Of a stretch of DNA of 64,000 nucleotides, positions 25,001 through 40,000 are shown in pieces (within the stretch, counting starts at the first letter, position 1; the number at the start of each line of letters is the position of its first letter). The stretch is from Tanypteryx hageni (taxonomy: Eukaryota; Arthropoda; Insecta; Odonata; Petaluridae): positions 65,810,682-65,874,681 of the forward strand of contig CM054116.1 of assembly GCA_028673005.1 (NCBI GenBank), read 5' to 3'. The position numbers and the translations under genes are program-made. The notes under the pieces were generated by a model, which worked only from the letters and a program-made list of their open reading frames with translations, did not search any database and had not been told where the DNA came from.

Positions 25001-28000
25001 ATAGTTTCTGAGAATATACGAGTCTCTTAAATTTAGTTAATACAGTATATTTGCAGGAACATACATATAATCATTACATATTCCCGATTTTCCTGGGTGT
25101 ACATTATATGGGGTAAATAACAAATGACTTATATTTGCACTTTTAGATTAAAAAATACATGTTAAAGAAGGGCATAGTAGAATGATATTTGCGTAGGACA
25201 AAATAACATTAATTTTAATGTAATTTTGAGTTATTTCATTATTTCCAATGCTTAATATTATTTAGGTAATACTCTATGGAAGAAGTTATCTGCTTGGCTT
25301 TGGTGGATATTGTCAGGTTGTGCATAAAAATTACTCTAGACATATAATAATTATGTAATGGAACTCTATTACATGTATTGTTGGTTGCACTGCATGCTTT
25401 GGGCTTCTGGTCTCAAGAATATTATGTCTCTCTGTCCAAATTAACAATTTGTATTGGTATTTGACTTTTTTCTAAGTTAGTGATAAAAAATTTATTTCCT
25501 TATTAAAAAATCTCAGTGAAATTTGTATTTAAAATGGTAACAAAGTTTTTCTAATAATTTAAAATTTACTTCTTAATGTTCATTTTATGACTAATGCTTC
25601 AAAGAAAATTCAATGTGTTAACAGAGGTAAGGTAAGATTTTTCCAAAAACATCCACACTTCAGGTGAATATAAATCATAAGCATATCCAAAACATAAATA
25701 GAAAAACAGTTTAGAGTTTTAATATAGTAAATTGATTGCTTAACTAAGGTATGATGCCATTAATTTAATAGAGATTTAGTCAGAATCTTTATTAAAATAG
25801 CCATAAAAACAGATTGATACTCCAGAAAAAAAGAAATATCACCCCATTATGAGCTCATTCCTTTCTAATCAATCATTATTTAAATTCACTAAAATTCATC
25901 AATTAATTTCATGCATAACAAATTTGACATTCAAAATTACCAAATTATGTACAGTAAATTTTACAAGGTTTTGGTAGTTGTTGATGAAATAGCTCATTTT
26001 GATGGGAATTATTGAACATTAAGAATCAGATTAACAAAAGATTCATAAGCTCATACTTTTTAAATTAAAATGATGATAAAAACTCATTTCTTATGTTATT
26101 TCTATATAACACATCTCCAACTTATATTTTATTGAATTGTGTGGTTTTTGTTTAACCCTTTGAGCCCTGGTGGTTTCATAACAAACTTAAAAGTTATTCA
26201 ATGGAAATTTTCTGATAGGCAGCTTAATGATGTGTATTGAATGAAATCCAGTTTTTGGGTTGTTTATTATTTAAATTTTTTTCAATAATTATATTTTTTA
26301 TTCATACTGAGAACAAAAATACATTTGTTTGGATTGCCCTATTTAAATGTCACAAAAAATAACGTAGTTCTCTGTAGCTCTCATTGGTGTTGCATTTGAC
26401 CTTCCCTCAACTTTTTTACACGATATGTTCTACCTACATAACCTGTTAACTGCAGTTGAAAGAAAACCCTTTTAATGTTGTTATTTTGTCTATGCCTTGT
26501 GGTGCTATCTTTATTTTCCAAAATTTTAGGTGTTTTTAATGTGCTAAGAATTGCATTTCATGCTGATATCTATACTTTCTGTATTATTGGTTTTTCTCTG
26601 GTGTAGGATGCAGGACTTCTCGTCATTTCCGATGCTATACTACACACTCGCCCTTGTGTTGATCCTTTTGTTGCAATCTCTGATCGGTGCAATCCATGCC
26701 CATTTCAAAATGTTCGCCTTGCAAGTGAGTCTCGTATGCGAGGTAGGAATACTTTATTACTACCTGTGTAATTACAAAAAGTGTACTGTTTTTATACTTT
26801 CACAAGGTGGAAGCTAAATGTCTTAAAAAACCTTAATCTTAAATGCCTGATCTGCTTTTCATATAAAGATGCTTGCAAAATTGTTTAAAATCTTATAAGA
26901 CATAAGAAATATGATCTTAAAATTTTACATGATATTATATGGAAGATGTTTTTGTTAAATCTTTTTCCTCAATAGCATAATCTCATTCTAACAGGTAAAA
27001 TGGCAAGAAGGGGTGAACGACTATTTCATACGAAATTATATGGTAATGTACCAAGTCAATTAAATTGTCAGAATTGAATGCCTGTAGTTGTCTTAGGATC
27101 ATGGCTGTTTAGAGAAAATTCTGATGCATTGACTTTGAATGAATAATGTACCTAAAATTTTGGATGATATTACATAAGATTGATTTTAAAATTATATAAG
27201 AATCCATTTTTAACATTAACTAGCTTTTGGGATAGTTTGCCTTTGTTTTAAAAATGAAAAAATTAATTAACTAAGATCTATTTCATGATTGAACTTAAAA
27301 CTATCAAATACAGAATTTTATTAGTGATTGCAAATGGCTTATGATTATTGGAAATATGCTGGTGCATGAAAATACACATCCTGCATTTTAGAGAAAATTA
27401 TGCATGGCATTAATAAATTTTTCCAGATTATCTTTTAAATGAATTATTTTGAACTGCAAGATATTCTTATCAAATGATGCTTTTAAAACTTTTCCTCTGC
27501 CATAACACTGCTATGCTCTGAGAGATATTATAAGATGCATTTAAATTTTTAGAAACTAAAATAAAATTTATCTTTTAACTCTCAATTTGAAATACACTGT
27601 GCATGAGACACTCATACTGGCATTTGATTAGCTTACAAATTTGTTAAATTGCTTCAATATTAGAGATGAATTTTCTTTCTAACAATTGAGAAATGGAACA
27701 ACTTCTGCTTCACATTTATTATTTCTAAAGTTCTTTGTGCTAATTACAGTCTTTATCTTAGTTTTTACTGTACTTTAATGATAGCATATCTCAGGATTTG
27801 GGATTTTGTCATGAAACTAAAATATGACTATCCAGTTGAAATTTTAATAATTTCATAAAGAAGTATTGTTCTGTGGTGTGATTCAAAAATTAAATAGTAT
27901 TATGAAATGGCAATGTATTTATAAATACTTAGCTTTTAAGACATCCTTTTTTTTCACCAGGTATGGGTCATGTTCAAGCCTACCCACTTGCATTTTCTAA

Positions 28001-31000
28001 TATAATGTTTGAGGAAGATGGACAAGAAGAAATGGCTTACGTTGGAGCATCCAATACTGCAGTAGTTGAAGTACGATCATTTTTCCCAGAGACATGGCTG
28101 TGGGATCTTGTTCATGTAGGGTGAGTTTTACTGATATATTACACTAATAATGAATACAACAGTTTAGGAATGGTATAGAAAATTTTCTAGAATGAAAATT
28201 TTTAATTTACCTTATCTTGGTATTTATTTATATATCGTACATTCAAAATCCCTTCTTCCAAGAAAACCTTGTTAGGAGGTTGAGAAGTTTGGAGAGACAA
28301 GGAGAGTGACGCAAAGGAAGTCCTTGTTGATGGCTTGTCTTCAAATACTCTATCATATCCATATTCTTATGGTTCCCCTTCACACAATCCTCATAAGTCA
28401 AGTCTTGGTTGTACTCCACTGCCTTTTCTGATATGCTTCTCACTAGATTGATAGAATCTCTGGCTCCTTGTCCTTTTCTGAAGCCAAATTGATCTTTCCC
28501 TAGCATTTCTTCAGTCTTTCATTAAAAATCCTAGTGATGATCTCTTAAGTGTGTGACAGTAGGCTTATCATTCTGTAGTCTTTTCACTGTATTGCCATTG
28601 GCTTCTTCTTTCAAGGAATTATTGTTACTACAAGGAAATCCTAAGGCCACTCTCCCATGTCATAAATCTTATTAATTAATTTCATAATCACTTTTAGTCC
28701 TCCCGACCCCATGACTTTAAGTATCTCTACAAGTATCCAATTGCCTGTATTGCTTTTTCTACTTCACCTTCTATTATATTTGGTCCCAAGTTGTCTTCTT
28801 CAATGTTGGACTCTTTTTCCAGTTTTATTTGCTGCTGGTTATATAGTTTTTTAATGTATTCTCCCCATACCTGTGCTACATCTTTTGGTTCGGCAACTAT
28901 CTTCCCGTCTGTATTAATAATTTTTTATCACATTCCATTATGCTTCTTATCTTCTAACTCCAGTGCCCTAGCATACATCATATCATACTGCCCTAACTTC
29001 TCCATCTGTTGTAATCCTCACATTTTTCCTTAATCCTGTTTTCTCTGGATTTATCTGTTATCCTTCTCAACTCGTTGTTTAGACATCTATAGTTGGAAAT
29101 TGATGGAATGAAGCAATCCGAAGATCCTATGCAGACAGGCATAAGCTGTAAAGTTGGGAATAATTTTGAAACAAGAAAAAAGTCTGCTATGACTGGGAAT
29201 CAAATTCGTTTCAAAATTATTCCCATCTATAGTTTGTTTTACCTTCTTCACTTAACATTTTTCCACTTTCCCCTCTCATTCATTTTCTTGATCATTTCCA
29301 TTGTGATAGTAGTTTTCTGATTTTCTTCTCTTGTTTTCCAATCTTTTTATGCAGACTATCTTAAATACTGGCTTTAATTTCCTCCCATTCTGTATTCACG
29401 GTCTTCAGTTTGCTTTCCAAATTTCTAAGACAATCTTCCAACTTCATACCGAGTACATCCTGTCTTTCTTTCGGTTTATCAAGGTCTCAAGTCTGTCTAT
29501 TTCTTCTTATTTTCCTTATTTGTTTTAGCATCATAGTCACATTGACTATTAGAAAGCTGTGATCTGAATCTATATCTGCTCCTGGTCATGTCTTAGCATT
29601 TTTTATGTTGTTCCTAAATCATTGTTTTACTATGATGTAATCTATTTGGCATCTCTTTCTATCTCCTGGGCTCTTCCATGTGTACAGCCTTTGTTTATGG
29701 TTTTTGAACCAAGTATTAGACATTACTAGATCATTATTAATGCAGAATTTTACTAGCTTTTCTCATCCTCGGTTTCTTTTACCAAGTCCGTATTAACCAA
29801 CAACATTTTCTTCTTGTCCTTATTCAACTATCCTGTTCCAATACACCATTATTATGCAGTTTACCTTTCCTCTTCTCTTTTTCATAAATGTCATTAATTT
29901 GCTCATACATCAACTCGATTTCTTCCTCTTCATGAGCAGACATTTTCATATACACCTGGATTATCAGCATGTCCATGGGAACTGCTTTTAGCTTTATTGC
30001 CATCAGCCTATCATTTATTACTATTATCTTTTCATCATATCTTTCCAAAGTACCAGAGCTACTTCCCTTGCCTTGCTGATTCTTCCAGAGTAAACAACCA
30101 TTAATTCATCAGAGTCAAACTGCGCTTTTCCTTCCCATCTAACTTTGCTCAACCATATGATGTCAATCCTATTTCTTCTTCCAAGTTCTCTAGCTTCCTC
30201 ATCGTTTTTACATTCCAAGTATCTATACTTAAATTACCTTCGACATATGTTTCCCTCAAGGCAGCCCATACCCAAAGACCCAAATGGGGGACTATTTTAC
30301 CTCTGGAATGTTTTACCTCAAGAGAACTCATATTGTCCAACCATATACAGAAAAACTTCATTAATTCAAAACTCAAGTGACCAAAAATTCATAGCTTTGA
30401 ATTAAACGGGTTTGAAGTATCTGATATCTTTGAATTTTAAAACCCTAATTCACTCGCATAGATACAAACACTGTTATCATAGCCAAGTAGGTGTTGAATG
30501 GGTTGTGTTAGGTAAATCACAAAATGATACAGGATGTCAAGCCATCCAACCCACTCTTCTCACTTTTTTCAAGTCCAATGATGCCTTACAAGTTCCTTCC
30601 ACCAGCCACACTGTTTACGAGAGCAAAAAACAGCTTAAGCTTTTCTAATTTGCCTCTCATCAACTCTGCTCCTCCAGCCTCAGAAAAGAAGTATGCTTTC
30701 TATTACAGGTACATTACTTCATTAATTTCATTTTTTACTCAATACATTAATATTTATTTAATATTGGGATTATTTGTGTATATACTTGGAAACCACCCCA
30801 AAATTTCAAGATAGGAATGCATCTCCCTTCTAATACATTATTTTACATACATGGGGAAAAGTGTTTTGCTATAGATCTACTATTGTGATGTATAATTAAA
30901 GAAGATAACAAAGTGATTTTGAATCGAATCAAATTTGCTTATTATGAAGGTTCTGAGAAAAAATCATTGCGATAAGCAAGGACCTACTCTTTGATTCGAG

Positions 31001-34000
31001 TGTCTCTCATCTAATTCAGTACATTTTATAAACAATTTGATTACAGCAGCCACTGTGAAGGCTTCTTTACAGGTAGGATATGGAGATTCAAGGAGGCTTA
31101 TCTCTTTATCCTCTTCTCTCTCGCTCTCTGAAGCTGCTGTATGAGCAGCTGCTTCTGTGTTTTTGCAAGAATATCCATTGAATTCATGCATTGTTTTGAA
31201 GTTGCTATTATCATACCGACCACTTTCAGCATAACCTTTTAAGGTGGTTTATAATTTCCATGTCTAGGAGCTGCTACTAACTTGTCATGTTAGTGGACAG
31301 AAATAGAACTCGCATATTTCAAATCCACGCCTGCTTGATTGTCTGCAGCACACTTGTCCATTTGAAAAGTTTTCATTTCTTAAGTCACATAAGTACTCTC
31401 TGAAGAGATTTTCCTTCATCCAAGCATTCTTTTTGGCCTTTTAGTATGATGGTACATATATGCATTATCAACATTTTTTGAGCTTGCCAAAAATGAGTGA
31501 TTTTAATTTTTCACTTCCATCAGCGAAGTAAGCTAATAACATGGTCAGTTTTTCTTTGCATTTTTTCCCGCTGTGGCAAGTTTCACCTTTCAATACGTCT
31601 GATTTGGTTGAAAATTATAAAATATCCCAGTATCATCTCTGTTGAACATTCTTTAACTTGCAGTTTCTTAAGAATTGGTAAAATACTTTCTCACCAATTA
31701 TTAATGGCTAATAAAACTATTCATTAGACATTGATAAACTGCATCAAAAATAACTGATAGATGATCAAGAAAAAAATTATCATGCCATTATTCTCCCTAG
31801 ATTACTGATATTTAACATTTATTTTCAGAGATGAAGGAACTGTAGAATTAGAAAATGAAGTACCACATACTATCACAGAATGGATTGGTCATGCTACTTG
31901 CTTGTCTTCAAAGACAGGACTTGGAACATCATCACAGTCTAATCTGAATGCATTCCAACCATTTTTCCTGGAAATGAGCATGCCTTACTCTGTGAAAAGA
32001 GGAGAAATACTTAGGTTAAAAGTTTCCCTCTTCAACTTCCTAAGTTACAGTTTGCCGGTAAGAGTTTACAAGAAAGTCTCATCTCTTTTTTAATTAATAA
32101 ATACATTTAAATATGGTTAAATCAAGATTTTTCTGCTGATTTAAAAAATGAGCTCTGATATATCTCAATTTATAAATCAAAGACTCAGTCAACACATTTG
32201 GAAGATGAAAAAGATATCAGATAAAAAGAAAATTTATATACAATAAAATACAGATTTAAAAAAATACATTCAATACAATAAGAGCTTGTAAATTGTTTTA
32301 CAGGTAAAAATTACATTGGAAAATACCCAAGGACTGGAAATATTGGAAAATAACACATTTGGCCACTGTGTAGAAGACAGGGGTAATGTTGTGGCAGAAT
32401 TTCGCTTAAAAATGACTGAATTAGGAGAAGTCAACATTACTGTCTCAGCACAAGTTGATGAAATGTTTCCTGAAACTTGTGGGCCTGAACTTCAAATTAG
32501 TAGGAGGTATATCAGAAATCTTATCCTATAATTTCTAATTCGAATATTTCAATATTTTAAATGACATACCAACCTTTATATTTTCAGAGATGTTATGATA
32601 AAACCCATAATAGTGAAACCAGAAGGATATCCAATAGACATTACTAACTCCTCATTTGTTTGTGCATCTGGTAAGTAAAATAGAATCGTACTGTAATTTT
32701 AATTTTGAAGCCATTACCCTAATTGATATTATATTATTATTTATATATAGAGTCAGAGGAGGTGATTTTATACTGGAACCTAGAGCTTCCATCAGATTTG
32801 GTGGAGGGATCAGCTAGAGCAGAAGTTTCAACAATGGGAGACTTGCTGGGTCCCAGTTTAGAGGTAATTACGTTCATCATCATTATTATTATTATTATTG
32901 CAAAAATGTTACAATTAAGGCCATATGGCCAGGTAGCAAAAATATTAGAAAGAATACTTAATATACAGAATGTTATGTACAGTTACACATTCATGTTGTT
33001 ATTTACAGTTAGTAAAAGGTTAGATAAATATCTCTCAGAGTAATTATAATTTGAAGACATGCTGATGTAGTTAATTTTTGTTTTCTTAAAATAAATGTTA
33101 CTACAAAATTTGTCTGTTAAGGTACTAATGAACAATTACTGTTTTTGTAGTCATTACAACAGCTCAAAATATTTTATGATGTACATGATTGTGATCAATC
33201 ACAACAGTTCAACACACTTCATGTAAAATTCTTATGCATGCTTTTCAAATTTAAATCCTAAAAATTGGAGCTTCATTTGCTGACATAATACGAAAAGGCA
33301 CCTTTTATCTATTGAAATTTATTCATAATTGTAAACTTCAAATTCTTTAAAAATTCAGTAATATAAGTAATTATACCCCATAAAGTGATTTATTTAATAA
33401 TTAATTTAAAATTTTAACTTTCTAACTATAACCATTTGCTCAAAATCTGACTTTGGAACTTTTGAGGGCGTCCCCTGCCACCCACCAATTTTTCAAAAAC
33501 ATTTCTTCTGCAGTGTTATTTTAGATTAGATGTACAGTTATAAGGTATATTTATTGCTGGATGAAAAGGTTTTCATTACAGCAGTATTTCACATGGCAAT
33601 GTTTTTGTGATGGCAATGCATCAGAGCTCCATTATTGTTCAATTTTGCCAGTGATGGTTCTTTATCTGTAGAATCTTACTAATTTCCAATGGAATTTAAC
33701 AATTACATAGATCTGACCAAGGTTGGCCGAAGGAGGGGTTTAGCAGATGCAAGGCATCTGGGCCCCCTAATATTGGAGGCCCCCAAAATTTGTAGTCTCA
33801 ACCATTAAAGTATCAGATGTCAATTTTGCATAAACCTTTGCTAAAAAACACTGGCTAAATTGATTTCCAATAAAAAATACTCTGAAACGGTTATAATTTT
33901 AAAACCAGGAGCCCCATAAATCACAGAATCAAATTTACTGTTTACTGTAATGTTTAAAAAAATTTGTTATCTACCAATCCTTTGTAAATAAAGCTGCAAT

Positions 34001-37000
34001 AAAAATTCATAATTTAGATGCCTCATATATCAGGGGGCACCCATGGATATTTGCATCTGGGCCCCCTTTCAGCACTTGGCAGGTCCTGGATCTGACACAG
34101 CACATTACCCAGAAAATTTGTTGCTATCATATGGTATATTAATGTTTAATTTATAATTAGAACTAGCATGCCTGTTACAGCTATGCTCACAATTAATTTG
34201 TAGCTAGAATTTATCAAGTAGAAGTAGTGGAAGAAAAGCAAATTAGTAACCGAGGAGAATTTTGTCAAGTTGGAGGAATTAACAGTATGAGAGGAGGAGA
34301 GAAGAGACGGGCTGCAAGAAAAAATTGCTTTCATTTGGATAAATTAGTTAATTACAAAACTATGTATTTCGCCATAAAAATGTTAAGTAGCATAATTTAT
34401 TTTACCATTAAAATATGAAATAATGTAACAGATACACAATTTTTCAACAAAAATGATAGTATATAATAATGCCCTTCCCTCCCTCACCTTCTCGCCCCTC
34501 CCTCACCCTCTCCCTCCTCCCTCTCCCCCCCTCCCTCACTCTCTCTCCCCTCCCTCACCCTCTTCCCCCTCCCTCACCCTCTCCCCCCCTCCCTCACCCT
34601 CTCCCCCCCTCCCTCACCCTCTCCCCCCTCCCTCACCCTCTCTCCCCCTCCCCCCTCCTTCACTCTTTTCCCTCCATCCCAAATATTAAAATATTTGACA
34701 TGTTCGTTCTGGGGCAACCAACAGGCGAGTTGCTGATATTCAATGCCCTTTCTCCAAATATTACCAGGTCACTATCCTTTCCTTCTCCCCATTCCCTCGA
34801 CTACTGCAAATTCATAATCCCCAATGAAAACTGATGTATCTGCAGCAGTCTGCTCCAAATACTTCATAGCATTTAAGCATTGCAACTTGTCATGGAAAAA
34901 AAATTAGTGGAATTTATCAAATTGTTAGTTTTTCAGGCATAATGCATCAATTGCATGAAGTGGTGGATGAAATAATTTTATATAAACATTTTTATAATTA
35001 TAATTATTTATTTCGAGTGAAAATAATGAAAAAACAAATAAATTTTGTCCTGGCAATAATATGAAGTATTTTGAATGAAGTATAGGTCATCTACAGTGAT
35101 TTAGCTAATTGTGCCTCAGAAGGCTGGTTTTGTCAGATGGGATAATAGTTACTCTGCAGCCTTGTCTGAAGAGAATCTTACAAGGCAAACCACTCGTGGG
35201 TCGTTCCATCATACTAGCAACTATCAGCAACAATCCACCAGTGGGTCACTCCAGCATGAACATGTTAAATTCGGTGCTTTTTCAATAAAAAAGATACTGG
35301 TCCTCAGATTTGGCAGATTCCTACAGGATGGGAGGAAATGTTTTTGAAAAACTATCAAATTTACTATTTTAAAAACATTTTTTCAGAAAAGTGTATTTCA
35401 AAGAATGTTGAAATGGATTAGTTTATTTTAATAAAGGATATAAAATTTTTTAATGGATGCCAGTTACACGGATCATTGCATACCACCAGAAAAAAGCCTT
35501 GGTCAATTTAATAATTCAACGCAAACATTTAACAAATATCATTATTATTATTTCCTTGTGATTATGTTAATCTCTAATTTAACTGAATAAAATTTCAGAA
35601 TCTAGATGGACTAGTACAGTTACCTATGGGTTGTGGAGAGCAAAACATGATTTTATTTGTTCCCAATATTCATGTACTGGATTACCTTGAATCAACAAAC
35701 CAAGTCAACCCAGTACTTAAGTCTAAAGCAATTGCCAATATGGAGAAAGGTATATATACTAATCACTTTTATTTTTATTAGGAAGTAATTTTGTATGAAA
35801 TTATTTTATATCAAAATCGAGAAAAGTTCAGAAAGTTACTGAAGTACTAGTTGACCTATTCAGAATGGCTCAGCAGCTCAATTTTGTATTGTGACCCAAG
35901 GGTTAAGAACCACTGTCATAAATAAATTTAAAATATTACAGTGGAAACTCATTTATACATTTTTCACAGGATGCGGCAAAAATAACATATATGTGAGAAA
36001 AACATTCAAGAGAAGTTTTTCTCATAATTGTGCTTGAACTGCAGTAATACTCCTAGCTGTGAAACCGAACCCAAACTGAAAAAAAATCTTTTTCTGAACC
36101 TGAACTAAAACAAAAAACCATTATTTATTTCATTCCATTTTTTGGGGGTTCGCATAAACAGTGGGAGTGAAAGGAGGGTTTTTCCTTTTGCTTTAATATG
36201 AGTTTTTTGAAAGCCTCATGTTTCAACACCAAATAAGGCAAAGGCCAATGGTTTTCTTGAGAATACATGTTCCTAAGTCTTTGGAAAGATGCATTTTAGT
36301 AACTTTTATACGCACTTAATAAGGAAGAAAATGAATTTTAAATTCCTATAGAACAGTATTAGATGGAGTCATATAAAAGGAGTCATTAACAAATTGAATA
36401 ACGAAAAATGTAAGAAGAGAATTCATACAATGTTTTACTGTTCGTTACATGGTGGGAGGGGGCGCTTGCTCGATGTTATGTGCAGACATCTATTTTGTTT
36501 TCTTGACTTGCGATAGTGAAGACGTGTTTGGTTTAAGTAAAAAATAACATTAATTAATAAAGATTATTTCGGAATTCTCTTGAAATTTTCCCCAAAAAAT
36601 TTAAGGTTGGAGTGAAAGAAACCGGTTTGAACCAGTTCAATGGTGGTTGCTGGGGCAAAACCGAAACGGAAATGAAATTTTTTGTTTTGTATGAACCAGA
36701 ATGAAAACCGGAGCGAAAAAATTTTTGGTTCGATGTCCTGTTTCTTACACAACCACAACATGTTATTCAGACAGTACAATGGTGAGATACTCGGTTGACT
36801 CACAATTTACGGTACTTATGATGTGTACACAGGTGAGCACAGATGCACCTATGTTAGATTAGATCGCATGCCAAAGCTGATCGCCATGCTCCCATGATGG
36901 TCAAAGTACTTGAAGACATACACAACATGACCACGTTCACCTCAAGTTCAATTCGGATCACCAGAACAAAAAGGGAAGAGGAGTGGTGGTAAATAGACAT

Positions 37001-40000
37001 AGTTCTGTACATGTTCTTTTAACAAGACAACCTTTATTTTACGGCTTTTCAGTATTTTTTATTTGTATTCTGAAGTACGTCATGAGGACAATTTCACAAT
37101 AGTAAAAATCATATCCAATACAAAGAATTAACACACTTTAGATAGGCAAAGAAATGATGTTTAAAAGTCACCGTTGTATCCAAAACAACGCCCGGGTAAA
37201 TTATAAGAGAGAATAACACAGAAAAGCTCAAAGAAATCGGTTTCTTAATCTTCGTGGATATACGGACGGGAAGCAGAACAGTACATACAATGTAGGGGTG
37301 ATAGTAGACTAGTTTTCCATTTACATTCAGATCATCAAAACATCGTCTAATGACACTAATTCTTGGAAAATCAGCTATCGGTCACGTATAATTGAGAGGA
37401 AATGGCCACTGGAGAATGTAAATTGTAATGTAAAAGTGAGAAAAATATGCAAACGAATATCGCACATCTTTTTTAAATGGAGAAGTGTTCGGTGCCACGG
37501 GAATATTATGTATAAGTGAGAAAAAGTATGTGATAAATGTATAAAGGAGTTTCCACTGTATTTTGAATGTAAATACATGAACATAAATATGAGGAAATTT
37601 CAATAAACAAGGTAACAAGCACTCCTATGTGAAGGACTTTATTACTATATAGGTACATGTATAACAAATAAGGAGACGGTGGCACACATCACTTTTCCAT
37701 AAAGTCGCCAGAGTTGTTCAAGCACTTGTCTCACTGTGCCAGCAAGGCATTGAACCCAGCATAGAAGAAATTGATACCAAGTGCCTTGAACCTGGATAGA
37801 ACAGCTTGCTGCACTTAGCTGTTGGCTGCAAATTGCTCACCAGCCAGGTGCTTCTTCAGAGGTCTGAAGAGATGAAAATTACTGGACGCCAGACCACATA
37901 CTTCCAACCACACCCATGAGTTGTTATGGCACTACAAGTGGGAGGTGCTGGACCACCCACCTCACAATCCTGATCTGGCACCCACAGTGACTTCCACCTC
38001 TTTGGATCCCTGGAGAAGCACCTGCCTGGTAAGCGATTTGCAACCAACAGCGAAGTGCAGCAAGCTGTTCTATCCTGGCTCAAGGCACTTGATATGGATT
38101 TCTTCCATGCTAGGATTGATGCCTTGATTTCACGGTGGGACAAGTCCTTAAACAACTCAGACAACTTTGTGGAAAAGTGATGTATATCACCATCTTCTAA
38201 TTAGTTATACATGTAACTATATATGAATAAATTCCTTTGCTTGTTACCTTATTTATTAAAATGCCCTCGAAATAATTTAATTTTTTCTTAATGAGACTCT
38301 ATGCACAATATAAGCTTTACAGTTATAGCTAAACCTACGAGTTTTGAATGTTTTTTCTGCATACTGTATTTGGACCATAAAATAATTTTACCTGGTTCAC
38401 GAAGCTTTTCTGTTAAAATGATCAGTGAAATTTTTTACGAACAACTTTTACAATTATATGTTGCATATGATTACAAAATATAACTGAATTACATGAATTT
38501 CACAATTATAGTATGTTATGTAATATTCCCATGTAGTCCCTTATCAGGTGCTCTGATATAGGTTACTTCTGTAATCTGATCGGTGTAAGTATTAATCTGT
38601 GCTTCAGCAGTTCCCAAACTTATCCATCTGGGACCCACTCATATGACAACTGACCTTATCATGGCTTCCTTAACCCTATACATTTACCAATAAATTAATA
38701 ATATAATATTCACATCAAATTATTGTATTTAAGTTATTTGTGCAAAAAAATAATTTTAATTACAAATACCAAAAGTTAGCAAATAAAACAAAAACTTTCT
38801 GGCATCAGGACCCCTCCGAAAAATATTCAGAACCCCCTAAGAGGGTTGTAAACCGGTTTGGGAACCACTGATACACTTATATCTCTGCAATTATGGACAA
38901 TTATTCAGCTCAAACAGTTGACAGCATTGCAATTGCTAAATCTCAAGACTAAATGTTGGCAATGGACAATCTGAAAACTTCGGCATCTCTTTCACATTCA
39001 ACTAGCCAGATAAAATGAGTTGTAACAGCTTGCATAAATCTGCGGTATTTTTGGTGCAATTGTCTCTAACAGCAAATAAACTTTCTCATTGTAACTTCTG
39101 TGAAAAAGCTTTTGAAGAAGAGGCCTAACTGGCCAAGCATTTTTGGTTCATTGGGATCTATGATTTAAATTAACGTATTGCTCAAAATTTCCCAGAAAAT
39201 TATTCTTTCATGCAGTTCATATGTAAAAAATATAAGAGTGAATGTGAAGTTTTCACCATGTAAACATATTGTATGCCCAGTTGACAGTCAATACATGGTT
39301 AAATAAGCTTTGAAAAATGCTTTTCATGAAAATGGAATCAATATGTTTACATTAATGAATAATCTGAAAAAATTTTCAATGCATAAGAATACATATATAT
39401 CTACGAGGCTGATAACCCTGTGACTGTAAATTGAGAGTTTACTATATGCACATATTACGTTGCATGTTTCTATATTTTTTTAATATTTATACATAGGTTA
39501 TCAAAGAGAGCTTATCTACAGACACAATGATGGATCATATTCTGCCTTTGGTAAATCTGATCCAGAAGGATCAATGTGGCTTACTGCTTTTGTAGTTAAA
39601 TCCTTTGCACAAGCCAGGAAATTTATTTTTGTGGATAAAGAAGATTTGAAAATAAGTATGAGATGGATAACTAAAAGGCAATTGGAAAATGGCTGCTTCC
39701 CCTTTGTGGGAAAAGTGTTCCATAAAGATATTAAGGTAAATATTTCATAGATATTCTTACATATGCATTTAAAATCAAAGTAGTTGGATATTTCATAAAG
39801 AAAATTTATTTGTAATTTCTGATTCATGAATGCTTGTAGGCATTATAATTATTTTCTGAAAAAGTAATTACAATAAAATTAATTAGTGACTTAGACAGAC
39901 ACAAGTTCCATAACAGTTGGACATAAAGGCAATTCAAAAGTTGTTTTGTTCTGAATAATCTAAGATAATTTATTTAATGTTATTAATCTTATATGCCTAG

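Noticed and set aside
24846..26742. Anaphylatoxin domain next to the polybasic site
   Set aside because: Exon B has four cysteines but not the CC...C...C...CC pattern; no anaphylatoxin is present, so the protein is not a standard C3.
34453..34834. Pro/Ser-rich ORFs over the C-rich minisatellite
   Set aside because: Composition artefact of CCCTCC repeats.
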